From NCBI GenBank assembly GCA_903892415.1, contig CAITIQ010000419.1:1-43480 (forward strand): 43,480 bases of DNA, written 5' to 3'. Made by a program: the position numbers and the translations under genes. Within the stretch, counting starts at the first letter, position 1. Each line of letters begins with the position of its first letter. The notes beneath the pieces are model-generated. The model did not search any database and was not told the DNA's origin. It saw nothing but the letters and a program-made list of their open reading frames with translations. Shown here one piece after another: positions 15,807 through 23,631 of this stretch. The DNA is from an uncultured delta proteobacterium (lineage in GTDB: Bacteria; Myxococcota_A; Polyangia; Polyangiales; Polyangiaceae).

Positions 15807-18179
15807 ATGTTCGAGATCGACGAGGAGACGACGCACGGCGATGGGATGCGTCGGTCGCAACTTGAACTCACGCCACAGGTTCTGGCGGGTCGGTACGAGC
15901 TGCGCGCCTTGCTCGGAACCGGGGGAATGGGCAGCGTCTACCGCGTTTTCGACCTCGAGCTCGAGGAGGTCGTGGCCCTCAAGATGATTCGAAGGGACCT
16001 GCTTGGTCGGGCGGAGGTGGTCGAGCGATTTCGCCGTGAAGTGAGGCTGGCTCGGCGAGTCACCAATCGCCATGTCGCCCGCGTGTTCGACATCGGTGGG
16101 GCTGCAGGCGAGCGGTTCTTCACCATGGAGTTCGTAGCTGGGCGCAGTCTTGGCGCGACGATGGACCACGCGCGTATGCCGGTAGCAGAGGTCTTACGCA
16201 TCGCGCGGGATGTCGCCCTCGGTTTGGCCGCTGCCCACGCGGTAGGGGTGGTCCACCGCGATCTGAAGCCCGATAACGTGATCGTCGCGCAGGACGGACG
16301 CGCGGTGATCACCGACTTCGGCATCGCCCGCTCCCTCGAGCTGCCGCCCAGCGAGGATTCGCTCTCCGGCAGCTGGCTCGGAACCCCGGTGTACCTTTCG
16401 CCTGAACTCGTGGTCGGTGGAGTTGCCGATGAACGTAGTGATCTTTTCGCGTTGGGCGTCATGCTGTTCGAGGCGCTCACCGGCCGCTTGCCGTGGGAGG
16501 GCACTGACTTCGAGACCGTGGCGGCCCGGCTGGAGAAGCCCGCGTTGGACCCGCGGGACTTCAACGCCGCCGTCCCGGCCGAGTTTGCTCTGACCATGCT
16601 CGAGTGCATGGCGCGTATGCCAGAAGATCGACCGAGCTCCGCCGAGCGCGTCGCGGCGGTCTTCGCCTCCTGCGCCGAGAGCTTCAAAGACCCTGCGCTG
16701 CGCGCCACGCTGCCAATGATTGCGCCGCCCAAAGCGAGCAGCTTTGCGGTTCATCTGCCACCACCCAGCATCGCCAAGGCCGCCAGCGGGTTTCGCACAG
16801 TGGCCGTGCTGCCGTTCGAAGACGCGGGCAACGAGCAGGCGGGCTACCTTTCGGACGGCGTAACGGAGGCGTTGATCCTGGCCCTGGGTCGGGCGCCATC
16901 GCTTTCGGTGCGCCCTCGCGGCCGGGTGCTTCCCTTTCGGAAAACCGGGCTTTTGCCGCTCGAACTCGGGCATCGCTTGGACGCGGAGGCGCTGGTGTTC
17001 GGCGCAGTGGTGAGCGATACCGAGCTCGCGCGCGTTGGGCTGCGCGTGATCGATTCGAGCGAAGGCTTTCTGCTTTGGTCGGGCCATTTCGAGCGGCCGA
17101 TCGATCAGCTCTTTCCGCTCATCCACGAACTCGCGGCGGCCGTAACCACCGTTCTTTCGTCGGGGCGTCCAGCGCAATCACTCGATTGCACCGCACAAGA
17201 AGGTCTCACCGAGCTACTGCTACAGGCGCGGCACGCGTATCACTCCTTCTGGGAGCGGGACGCGACGCGCGCGGTCGCCCTGTTCGAGCAGGCCTTGCGG
17301 CTCGCGCCGGAGGACCCGCGGGTGATCGCAGGGCATGCGCTTGCGTGTTTGCGGCTCAGCTACTTCACCGGGGACGCGCTTAATCGGGTTCGTGCGGCGG
17401 TTGCGCATGCTGACAAGGTCGCGCCGACGTTGCCGGAGACCCAGCTCGCTCGGGCATCGCTCCTGGTGCAGGAAAGCAAGCCGGTTGCGGCGGCGCTCGA
17501 GCTGTTGCGCGCGCTCGAGCAGGCTCCGGATCTGGCCGAGGCGAACTGGCTTCTCGGCCGTTTGTTGCTCGAGTCGGATGCCGTTGAGCTCGCCGCGCGC
17601 CGGCTCGAGTGGGCTCTTGCGATTGAGCCGGCGCTCTCGCTTGCGCGCCGCGATTTGGCGAGGGCCCACGCGCTCCTGGGACAGTGGCAGGAGGTGGAAC
17701 AGGTTGCTGCTAGCGAGCCCGATGCAACGCAGGCAGGTCCTTGGCTCGATCGCGCGCGCTATGCGATGTGGAAGCGTGATCCAGCCTTGGCTCGGCAACA
17801 CCTCTCGGCGTTGCCGAGCTCGACCGGCCTCGCGAGCGACGGCCCTCTCGAGATCGCCCGCGCGCTTTTGGCCATGGTGGCCGAGTCCCGTTCGCCGTTC
17901 CACGAGCCCGCGCTTCACGACTTCGTCTTGAAGGCCCAAGGCACACCGCGCCGAGGCGCGTTCGCAGCCCAGATCGAAGCGGAGCTGCACGCCTATGCGG
18001 GCTCCCGCGCAGATGCCTTGCGCGCGGTGAAGGCAGCTGTGCACGCGGGCTTGACCGACCTTGCGTGGCTCGAACGATGTCCGCTGCTAAGCGAACTGCG
18101 GGAGGACGAGGGCTTCATCCGGGCACGGCTCGAGGTCGGGCTCGTGGCTGGTCCGGTTCGCGAAGCCATCCTGAAATAG
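15807..18179 (+). CDS. Hanks-type Ser/Thr protein kinase with TolB-like and TPR regions
   Basis: About 790 residues from ATG 15807. The kinase domain (about 30-320) is complete: Gly loop 'LLGTGGMGSVYRVFD', VALK Lys59, 'VHRDLKPDNVIV' with catalytic Asp152, DFG at 170-172 and 'GTPVYLSPEL'. Next is a TolB-N/adenylyl-cyclase-associated type region starting 'FRTVAVLPFED', with 'YLSDGVTEALILALGR' and 'VFGAVV'; this domain often follows such kinases. The C-terminal ~320 residues are helical TPR-like repeats. I see no transmembrane helix, so it is probably cytosolic. ATG 15774 is an alternative start. It has no obvious Shine-Dalgarno, and 70 bases separate it from the peroxiredoxin gene. Confidence 0.92.
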   Translation: MFEIDEETTHGDGMRRSQLELTPQVLAGRYELRALLGTGGMGSVYRVFDLELEEVVALKMIRRDLLGRAEVVERFRREVRLARRVTNRHVARVFDIGGAAGERFFTMEFVAGRSLGATMDHARMPVAEVLRIARDVALGLAAAHAVGVVHRDLKPDNVIVAQDGRAVITDFGIARSLELPPSEDSLSGSWLGTPVYLSPELVVGGVADERSDLFALGVMLFEALTGRLPWEGTDFETVAARLEKPALDPRDFNAAVPAEFALTMLECMARMPEDRPSSAERVAAVFASCAESFKDPALRATLPMIAPPKASSFAVHLPPPSIAKAASGFRTVAVLPFEDAGNEQAGYLSDGVTEALILALGRAPSLSVRPRGRVLPFRKTGLLPLELGHRLDAEALVFGAVVSDTELARVGLRVIDSSEGFLLWSGHFERPIDQLFPLIHELAAAVTTVLSSGRPAQSLDCTAQEGLTELLLQARHAYHSFWERDATRAVALFEQALRLAPEDPRVIAGHALACLRLSYFTGDALNRVRAAVAHADKVAPTLPETQLARASLLVQESKPVAAALELLRALEQAPDLAEANWLLGRLLLESDAVELAARRLEWALAIEPALSLARRDLARAHALLGQWQEVEQVAASEPDATQAGPWLDRARYAMWKRDPALARQHLSALPSSTGLASDGPLEIARALLAMVAESRSPFHEPALHDFVLKAQGTPRRGAFAAQIEAELHAYAGSRADALRAVKAAVHAGLTDLAWLERCPLLSELREDEGFIRARLEVGLVAGPVREAILK

Positions 18180-18236
18180 TGAACCCGCGCCGCTTCCGTA
18201 CGGTCAGTTTTCGCGTGACTGGCCCTTTGGTTGCGC

Positions 18237-18249
18237 TACCGTCCGCGCC
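18237..18249 (+). promoter_or_regulatory. -10-like hexamer before the peroxiredoxin start
   Basis: TACCGT at 18237-18242 ends seven bases before ATG 18250. A GTGACT sixteen bases further upstream could be the -35. There is no Shine-Dalgarno, so the mRNA is probably leaderless. Confidence 0.5.
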
Positions 18250-18744
18250 ATGATCAACATCGGCGACACGCTTCCTGACGCTTCCCTCACTGAGTCGCTC
18301 GAGTTCGGCGACGCCTGCCCCCTCCCGCCCCAGAAGTTCAGCGTGGCTGAGCTCACCAAGGGCAAGACGATCGCCATCTTCGGCCTCCCCGGCGCCTACA
18401 CGCCCACGTGCTCAGGTCAGCACGTACCTGGTTACCTCGCCAATCATGACGCGCTCAAAGCCAAGGGCGTGGACGAGATTTGGTGCGTCTCGGTCAATGA
18501 CGGTTTCGTGATGGCGGCGTGGGGTCGCGATCAGAAGGCGATCGGCAAAATCCGTTTCCTCGGAGACGGCTCAGCCGAGTTCGCCAAGAAGCTTGGCCTC
18601 GACATCGACATCCCCGGAATGGGCGTACGCGTGAAGCGCTTCTCGCTGCTCGCCAAAGATGGCGTGGTGAAGCAGCTCAATATTGAAGGTCCCGGCAAGT
18701 TCGAGGTTTCCAACGCTGAAACCATGCTGGGTCAATTGGGCTGA
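18250..18744 (+). CDS. Prx5-type peroxiredoxin
   Basis: A 164-residue thiol peroxidase that reduces hydroperoxides. The signature 'GLPGAYTPTCSGQHVPGY' places the peroxidatic Cys at residue 54, with the preceding Thr/Pro conserved. 'WCVSVNDGFVMAAWG' and 'FLGDGSAEFAKKLGLDIDIPGMGVRVKRFSLL' are characteristic of the Prx5/PMP20 branch. The other Cys are at 23 and in WCVSVN, so the resolving mechanism is not settled. Length is typical. No signal peptide, so it is cytosolic. A terminator hairpin follows at 18774-18818, so it is a single-gene unit. Confidence 0.95.
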   Translation: MINIGDTLPDASLTESLEFGDACPLPPQKFSVAELTKGKTIAIFGLPGAYTPTCSGQHVPGYLANHDALKAKGVDEIWCVSVNDGFVMAAWGRDQKAIGKIRFLGDGSAEFAKKLGLDIDIPGMGVRVKRFSLLAKDGVVKQLNIEGPGKFEVSNAETMLGQLG

Positions 18745-18773
18745 GCCCAACGCTCGCCGCCTGCGGCGACGGA

Positions 18774-18818
18774 ACAATGCTCGGGGCGTTCAGGCGCTGC
18801 CCGGGCATTGTTGTTTCT
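18774..18818 (+). terminator. Rho-independent terminator after the peroxiredoxin gene
   Basis: Stem ACAATGCTCGGG (18774-18785) pairs with CCCGGGCATTGT (18800-18811): twelve pairs with one T-G wobble and a 14-base loop, then the T-rich TGTTTCT. A second tight palindrome, TCGCCGCCTGCGGCGA, lies just upstream at 18754-18769. Confidence 0.65.
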
Positions 18819-18830
18819 GGGCCTCGATCG

Positions 18831-18842
18831 TAAGAACAAAAG
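18831..18842 (+). promoter_or_regulatory. -10-like hexamer before the lipoprotein at 18843
   Basis: TAAGAA at 18831-18836 ends six bases before ATG 18843, with no Shine-Dalgarno. It lies just downstream of the peroxiredoxin terminator. Confidence 0.4.
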
Positions 18843-19337
18843 ATGAACTGCGTTCGCTTTGTTTCGGTGCTCACGGTTTCGTTGCTCGCGTGCGGAGACA
18901 GCTCCGGCTCTGGAGTTGGTGCAGCTGGTGGTGGAGGCAGCGACAGCGGTGGTGCCGGCGGCGCTGCAGAGTCGGGAGGCGGCGGCGCTGAATCTGGCAG
19001 CGGTGGCGCTGGTGGGGCCGCTAGCTCGGGTGGAGGTGGGGCCGGCACTGGGGGCGCCTGCTTCGACCCGGGCCCGCTCGAGTTCGCTCCAGCGATGGGC
19101 AACCCGGAGTGTCTGACCTTCGAAGCTGCCAGTGCGCTGTGTGGCTTTTCCTCTGGCAATGAGGTCTGCGATTTTGCCGTGGCTTGCGGTATCACCTCAG
19201 ACGTTGGGCAGTGTCAGATCAACTGCGAGCAAGGCTCCTCGTCATTCTGTAATAGCCCCACGATGGTTGATTGCTTGATTGCGAGCGTGTGTGCGCAGGA
19301 TTGTGCCGCCCTCGCTGCTTGCGGCGTGATTCTTTGA
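18843..19337 (+). CDS. Small Cys-rich lipoprotein with Gly-rich spacer
   Basis: A 164-residue protein: MNCVRFVSVLTVSLLACGDS, with lipobox Cys17 followed by Gly-Asp, then a Gly/Ser/Ala spacer to about residue 75. The C-terminal ~90 residues hold about ten Cys, for example 'CQINCEQGSSSFC' and 'CLIASVCAQDCAALAACG'. This suggests a disulfide-stabilised surface domain. I recognise no family. It runs toward the radical-SAM operon, with one base between the stop codons. A link to that operon as substrate or partner is only speculation. Confidence 0.82.
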   Translation: MNCVRFVSVLTVSLLACGDSSGSGVGAAGGGGSDSGGAGGAAESGGGGAESGSGGAGGAASSGGGGAGTGGACFDPGPLEFAPAMGNPECLTFEAASALCGFSSGNEVCDFAVACGITSDVGQCQINCEQGSSSFCNSPTMVDCLIASVCAQDCAALAACGVIL

Positions 19338-19338
19338 G

Positions 19339-21627
19339 CTAATCGACAATCGGTAGCCGGCGAGTCTCGGGCTTGGCCGGCGAGCCCAGCGCCGCTTTGG
19401 CCACCGCCCGCGGCAGTTCCTCGCGGGTTCTCGCCTTTACGTAGTAAACGCCATCGAGCTGCTCCACGGACTCGAAGCTGCTGCCATTCCAGGTCGCGCG
19501 CGTCAGGTGCTGTCCCCACTCGGAGGCAACTGGCGTCACAATCACCGCACCGGGCCGCAACACCTGTCCCAGCACCGGGTCGAGCTTCTTCGCCGCAAAG
19601 CCGCAGACGATCGCGTCGAAGCCCCGACTCGATCCCGGTGAAAATGGCCCTTCGCCCAAGCTCGAAGCAGCGGCAAATAAGCTATCCAATTCTTGCGCGT
19701 CCCCAGCCATGAGCACCGCCCTGGGATGCGCGACTTGCCGCCCTAGCTCGACCAGGGCTGGGTCGAGTTCGAGGCTTACGACCTTCCCCGCTTCCCCAAC
19801 CAGCTCGCACAAGAGGCTCGCTCCGTAGCCAGTACCGCCGCCAAGGTCGAGGACGCGCATCCCGGGCTTGATGTCAGCGAGCATATACGTCTTGAGATAG
19901 GCGTGTAGCGCGCTGACCGTGGCCATGCCCGTTGCATCCAGGGCGATCGCTTCGTCCTTTGTGCTCTCTTGCAGACAATCCAACGGGACAAACAGCTCGC
20001 GCCGAATCCGGCAAACTGCCTGTGTGAGCGCCAGCACGAGCGGCGCTTGTCGGTCGGCCTCGCTCAGCTGCTGCGCGAGCATGTTGGCTAACGTTTGCTC
20101 GCGCTCTTCACGATAGAGGCGCTCGGCGAACTCATCTGTAAGCAGCTCGGCGCTCGCCCTTTGTCGTTTGCCCGTATATCGGTTCCAAGCATAGTAGCGA
20201 GAGGCGTAGTGAAGCTGCGTCTTGCGCTGGAACTGCTCGACTTGCTCGTCGATCGCCAACATGAAGTAGTCGCGCGCCGGCCCTTGGTAGACGAAGTTGT
20301 CGCGAATCCCCTTTAAGATAGGCGCGTAAAGTTGTTCGGTGAGCGCGGCGCGGTGTCGGTAGCTGAGCTCCGCTGAGGGGTCCACCCACTCGGCGAGGAA
20401 CTCCTGGTCCCCGTCTTTCCACCACTCCGGGCGATGAAAGCGCGTGCCAAATCGCCGCTCCCAGTCACCGCGCTCGTCGTCGATCGGCGAGCCGGGGTAG
20501 AGCCTGAATGGGTCCACCGAAAGAAAGCCGGTCACCCCGCGCGGGTCGAGAAAGAGCTGCTCAAGGTAGCGCGCCGAGGTCAGCATCGTCGCTGCGGTCT
20601 CGCCTGGGTGACCCACAATCACATTGGCCCCCCAGGCGACGCCCAGTTCGCGAGCTCGCTCTGAGACGTGCAACATCTTGTCGAGATAGTCGTGTAGCCG
20701 CCCCGCCTTTCGAATCGTCGCCAAGTGCCCCGGGTCACCCGACTCGAGCCCGAAGCCGAGCGCACAGTTCGCCGCGCCAAATAGCTCCAAGTCTTCATCG
20801 TCGATCATGTCCACGCGCACCAGCAGCCAGAACTTACGAGCGGGAAGGGACAGCTTGGCCAGCTCCTTAAGAAACTCCCGTCGCCACTTCTTGCGCATGC
20901 CAAACAGCGCGTCGGCAAAGTAAACGGTGAGCCCCGTTAGGTCGAAGTAAGCGTGGGCGCGCTGCACTTCATCCAGCGCTCGCGAGACCGAGAGCGGGCG
21001 CCAGCTCACTTCGCGCTTGGCTCGCTCCATACAGAAGGCGCAGTCAAACGGGCAGCCGCGCGAGAGATAGAGCTCAATCTGGCTGGCGAAGCGACGCAGA
21101 TGGGGCTTGTAGCGATCGAGAAAGCTCCAGTCGCTCGGTGCCAGCTCAGCGAGGTCCTCCACTGGGTCGGAGCTCAAGATGGTTTGGCGAAGTGGAGTGC
21201 CGCTTTGCACTGCCTCGACCACCTTGCGCAGCCCGTGTTCGCCTTCGCCCACCACGGCAACATCGAAGGGCGAGCCCTCGCCCATGAAGTCGGTCGGCCG
21301 AGCGCTCACGTGATACCCGCCTGCCACGAATGTCGCGTCCGGAAGCAGCGCGCGAGCGACTGTCGCGATGGCCTCCAATTTCAGAAAGTCGAAGCTCGAA
21401 TACACACTAAATCCGACTACGTCATAGCCCGTGCCGTGCGGGCCCTGGAACACCGCTCGCAGGTCGACAGGACCGAGCACCCGTTCGGCGTGCAGGTCGA
21501 CGATCGTCACAAGCGCACCTGTGGCTTGCCGCAGATAGCTGGCCAACGTCACCAACTGCGGACAGCCGAAGTTGCCCGCAGCAGCGCCGTCCGTTCCTGG
21601 CCAGAGCAAAAGGACCTTAACGCTCAT
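19339..21627 (-). CDS. B12-binding radical SAM enzyme fused to a PCMT-like methyltransferase domain
   Basis: A 762-residue three-part enzyme. Residues ~1-140 are a Rossmann-like B12-binding domain ('YDVVGFSVYSSFDF', 'TFVAGGYHVSARP', 'VAVVGEGEHGL'), without an obvious DxHxxG. Residues ~183-400 are the radical SAM barrel with the 4Fe-4S motif Cys192-x3-Cys196-x2-Cys199 in 'LSRGCPFDCAFCME'. After a helical linker, residues ~515-745 resemble protein-L-isoaspartate O-methyltransferase: 'RRELFVPLD', 'TGMATVSALHAYL', motif I 'VLDLGGGTGYGASLL', 'VSLELDPALVELGR' and 'LRPGAVIVTPV'. ATG 21627 overlaps the upstream SPASM gene's stop as ATGA. The pair looks like a RiPP-type peptide modification operon; the substrate is unknown. 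Confidence 0.88.
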   Translation of the reverse strand: MSVKVLLLWPGTDGAAAGNFGCPQLVTLASYLRQATGALVTIVDLHAERVLGPVDLRAVFQGPHGTGYDVVGFSVYSSFDFLKLEAIATVARALLPDATFVAGGYHVSARPTDFMGEGSPFDVAVVGEGEHGLRKVVEAVQSGTPLRQTILSSDPVEDLAELAPSDWSFLDRYKPHLRRFASQIELYLSRGCPFDCAFCMERAKREVSWRPLSVSRALDEVQRAHAYFDLTGLTVYFADALFGMRKKWRREFLKELAKLSLPARKFWLLVRVDMIDDEDLELFGAANCALGFGLESGDPGHLATIRKAGRLHDYLDKMLHVSERARELGVAWGANVIVGHPGETAATMLTSARYLEQLFLDPRGVTGFLSVDPFRLYPGSPIDDERGDWERRFGTRFHRPEWWKDGDQEFLAEWVDPSAELSYRHRAALTEQLYAPILKGIRDNFVYQGPARDYFMLAIDEQVEQFQRKTQLHYASRYYAWNRYTGKRQRASAELLTDEFAERLYREEREQTLANMLAQQLSEADRQAPLVLALTQAVCRIRRELFVPLDCLQESTKDEAIALDATGMATVSALHAYLKTYMLADIKPGMRVLDLGGGTGYGASLLCELVGEAGKVVSLELDPALVELGRQVAHPRAVLMAGDAQELDSLFAAASSLGEGPFSPGSSRGFDAIVCGFAAKKLDPVLGQVLRPGAVIVTPVASEWGQHLTRATWNGSSFESVEQLDGVYYVKARTREELPRAVAKAALGSPAKPETRRLPIVD

Positions 21628-22733
21628 GTGCGCTCGAGCGCTTTCGAACGTCGTAGTCGGGACGCCGGTACGAAGGGCGTTTGGGCAGACGTTGTCGCGC
21701 GCGCCGCCTTGAGCTTTGCGGCGAACGCATCGTCGACGTGCTGAGCCACGAACGGATCGAGGCCGTGTTCGCCCAGGACGGCGAGACCGGCTGCTCCACA
21801 ACCGCCCATACAGGAGGTCTTGAGCGGGCACGGCTGACAGAACTCGGGCGTGACGTCGCGATAGTGCATCACGGCGTCGGACTCGACCAAGCTTGCGAAC
21901 GATTGCACGCGCGCATCTCCGATTGAATCTGCGTGCAACGTGCAATGCCGCAGCTCGCCTTTCGGCCCCAGGGCGAACTCTTGCATCTCGGTACCGATGG
22001 GACAGGAGGAGAAGTTCAAATGCGGAAAGTCCGCTTGCTCCACCACGCACGCCGGCACCGGCATGGTGACTTGCAAGCGCATACCGGCCGCTCCGAAGGG
22101 CTCCGCTTGACGAAGTGCCTCGATCAGCTCGCTGCGCGAGGGCAGCAGTTCCGCCGTTTGGTTCGCCGCATAGCCGGCGGGCGAGAAGCGGGACAGCGCG
22201 ACCTCCGTTGCCCCGAGGGACCGCCAAAGCTCGAGGATCTCGGAGACGACCCGGGCATTCTTGCGCGTAATCACGATGCAGCCGGAGACCGCGACCCCAT
22301 ACTTCCGCAACAGCCGAATGCCCTCGAGCGTGGGCTCAAAGCAGTCCTTCCCGACGTGCTCTTCGTGGAGTTCCCGACTAGGGCCGTTCAAGGTCACCTG
22401 CACGAAGAACGGATCGAACGTCGCCAGTCGAGCGGCCTGGCTTTCGCTTATCACCCCGCCGTTCGAGATGATCAGCGCCCGCTTGCCATGCCGCTGCACG
22501 ATCTCGAGGATCTCGAAGATCTCCGGCCGGGCGAAGGGTTCACCACCGGTCAGCGTCACGTGGTCGAAGTCCACTTCGGTGAGGGCCTTGTCCACGAGCG
22601 AGAGCAGTTCTTCACGCGGCAATGACCCGACGTCCCCCGGGGCGTCGCGCCAATCGTTGTAGCAATAGCCGCATTTCTGGTTGCAGAAGGCGGTCAGCTC
22701 GATCGCCAAAGAGTAGCGTTTCGGTCGGCTCAC
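21624..22733 (-). CDS. Radical SAM/SPASM domain enzyme
   Basis: A 369-residue radical SAM protein. The 4Fe-4S motif is Cys17-x3-Cys21-x2-Cys24 in 'ELTAFCNQKCGYCYND', and the SAM-binding motif is 'TLTGGEPFARPEI' (about 60-72). The C-terminal SPASM region fits the family spacing: C-x14-G-x4-C ('CPIGTEM...GPKGELRHC') then C-x2-C-x5-C-x3-C ('CQPCPLKTSCMGGC') for auxiliary clusters. I do not see the last SPASM Cys. SPASM enzymes mostly modify peptides (sactipeptides, PQQ, cyclophanes) or proteins. It starts at GTG 22733, with a TAGCCT hexamer six bases upstream, and is coupled by ATGA to the downstream B12 radical SAM fusion. No precursor gene is obvious upstream. Confidence 0.92.
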   Translation of the reverse strand: MSRPKRYSLAIELTAFCNQKCGYCYNDWRDAPGDVGSLPREELLSLVDKALTEVDFDHVTLTGGEPFARPEIFEILEIVQRHGKRALIISNGGVISESQAARLATFDPFFVQVTLNGPSRELHEEHVGKDCFEPTLEGIRLLRKYGVAVSGCIVITRKNARVVSEILELWRSLGATEVALSRFSPAGYAANQTAELLPSRSELIEALRQAEPFGAAGMRLQVTMPVPACVVEQADFPHLNFSSCPIGTEMQEFALGPKGELRHCTLHADSIGDARVQSFASLVESDAVMHYRDVTPEFCQPCPLKTSCMGGCGAAGLAVLGEHGLDPFVAQHVDDAFAAKLKAARATTSAQTPFVPASRLRRSKALERT

Positions 22734-22745
22734 CCGCCCAGGCTA
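22734..22745 (-). promoter_or_regulatory. -10-like hexamer before the radical SAM operon
   Basis: On the minus strand TAGCCT (22745-22740) ends six bases before GTG 22733. Only a weak GGCGG could act as ribosome site, so a leaderless mRNA is plausible. Confidence 0.4.
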
Positions 22746-22874
22746 CCACCGATACCGCGCTTGGTTCTCGTGCGCTTATCGTTGCGCTGGCGCAACAATC
22801 TTGGGCGAGACGGTGCCTTCCGCTGGTCATGCCCACGGCGCATTGTTCAGCCATCGACGTCGCAGTCCGCGACC

Positions 22875-23042
22875 AATGACTCGTGCCAAGGTCGAAGGTC
22901 TACGGGGCCGTCGGCCACTTTGTCGGAGAGGGCACGAGTCATTCACTTCGTGCCTTCGGCACTCCGTAGACCTCCGTGGACTCCGTCCACTTCGTGGACT
23001 CTGTCCACTCCGGTTCTTTTCACTGCATCCGCCTTCGGCGGA
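22875..23042 (+). repeat. Nested inverted repeats and 18-base tandem repeat upstream of yceI
   Basis: AATGACTCGTGCC (22875-22887) is repeated inverted at 22931-22943, and AGGTCTACGG (22896-22905) inverted at 22964-22973. The arms interleave as a-b-a'-b', so the helices can form only as a pseudoknot or as alternatives. Three-base-loop hairpins follow: GTGCC-TTC-GGCAC (22950-22962), an 18-base unit twice (22976-22993 and 22994-23011, two mismatches) made of alternating GTGGAC and GTCCAC, and TCCGCC-TTC-GGCGGA (23028-23042), which abuts the yceI ribosome site. This structured leader could control yceI, but no known riboswitch class is recognised. The rest of this 321-base gap (22746-22874) shows nothing clear. 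Confidence 0.75.
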
Positions 23043-23054
23043 AAGGAACAAGCC

Positions 23055-23579
23055 ATGACCATCTGGAACATCGACAGCTCTCACTCCAGCGTTCAGTTCA
23101 GCGTTCGGCACCTGATGATCACCAACGTGCGCGGTGAGTTCAGCGGACTCAAAGGCACAGTGGAGTTCGATCCGGCAGCGCCCGAGAAAGCTGCTGTGCA
23201 GGCAAGCCTCGAGGCCGCGACCATCAACACCCGCGAGGCCAAGCGTGACGACCATCTGCGCAGCGCCGATTTCTTCGATACAGACAAGCACGCGACGCTC
23301 AGCTTCGTGTCGACGGCGTTGGCCAAAAAGGGCGATGGCTTCGTGTTGACCGGGGACCTGACGATTCGTGGAACCACCAAATCGGTTAGCTTCGTCGTCG
23401 AGGGTGGCACCACGGTGGAGAAGGATCCGTGGGGCAACGCTCGCATTGGCGCCTCTGCTTCAGCGACCATCGATCGCCGGGATTTCGGCCTTACCTGGAA
23501 CTCGGCGATCGAGTCGGGCGGCGTGCTGGTGGGTCACGACGTCAAGATCACGATCGACGTATCGTTGATTCGCGGTTGA
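23055..23579 (+). CDS. YceI-family polyisoprenoid-binding-like protein
   Basis: A 174-residue protein with the YceI pattern: MTIWNIDSSHSSVQFSVRHL, then 'VRGEFSGLKGTVEFDP', 'RDDHLRSADFFDTDKHATLSFVST', 'LTGDLTIRGTTKSVSFVVE' and 'RIGASASATIDRRDFGLTWN'. YceI proteins form a lipocalin-like barrel that binds long isoprenoid or lipid chains. Unlike E. coli YceI this copy has no signal peptide, so it should be cytosolic. ATG 23055 is preceded by AAAGGA at 23042-23047. The leader contains the strong hairpins at 22875-23042, the last directly before the ribosome site, so translation may depend on RNA folding (inference). A LysR gene follows after 52 bases. Confidence 0.92.
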   Translation: MTIWNIDSSHSSVQFSVRHLMITNVRGEFSGLKGTVEFDPAAPEKAAVQASLEAATINTREAKRDDHLRSADFFDTDKHATLSFVSTALAKKGDGFVLTGDLTIRGTTKSVSFVVEGGTTVEKDPWGNARIGASASATIDRRDFGLTWNSAIESGGVLVGHDVKITIDVSLIRG

Positions 23580-23618
23580 AAGCGGGCGCGAGGACTATTG
23601 CGCTGTGGCAACGTGCTC

Positions 23619-23631
23619 TACCCTGAGCCGG
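23619..23631 (+). promoter_or_regulatory. -10-like hexamer before the LysR gene at 23632
   Basis: TACCCT at 23619-23624 ends seven bases before ATG 23632. No Shine-Dalgarno is present. Confidence 0.45.

Noticed and set aside
22612..22854. An 80-residue minus-strand frame starting MAEQCAVGMTSG with a Cys-Cys pair, just upstream of and overlapping the SPASM gene; considered as RiPP precursor
   Set aside because: It overlaps the radical SAM gene out of frame for about half its length, has no ribosome site or clear leader/core layout, and its second half is just a shifted reading of the enzyme gene.
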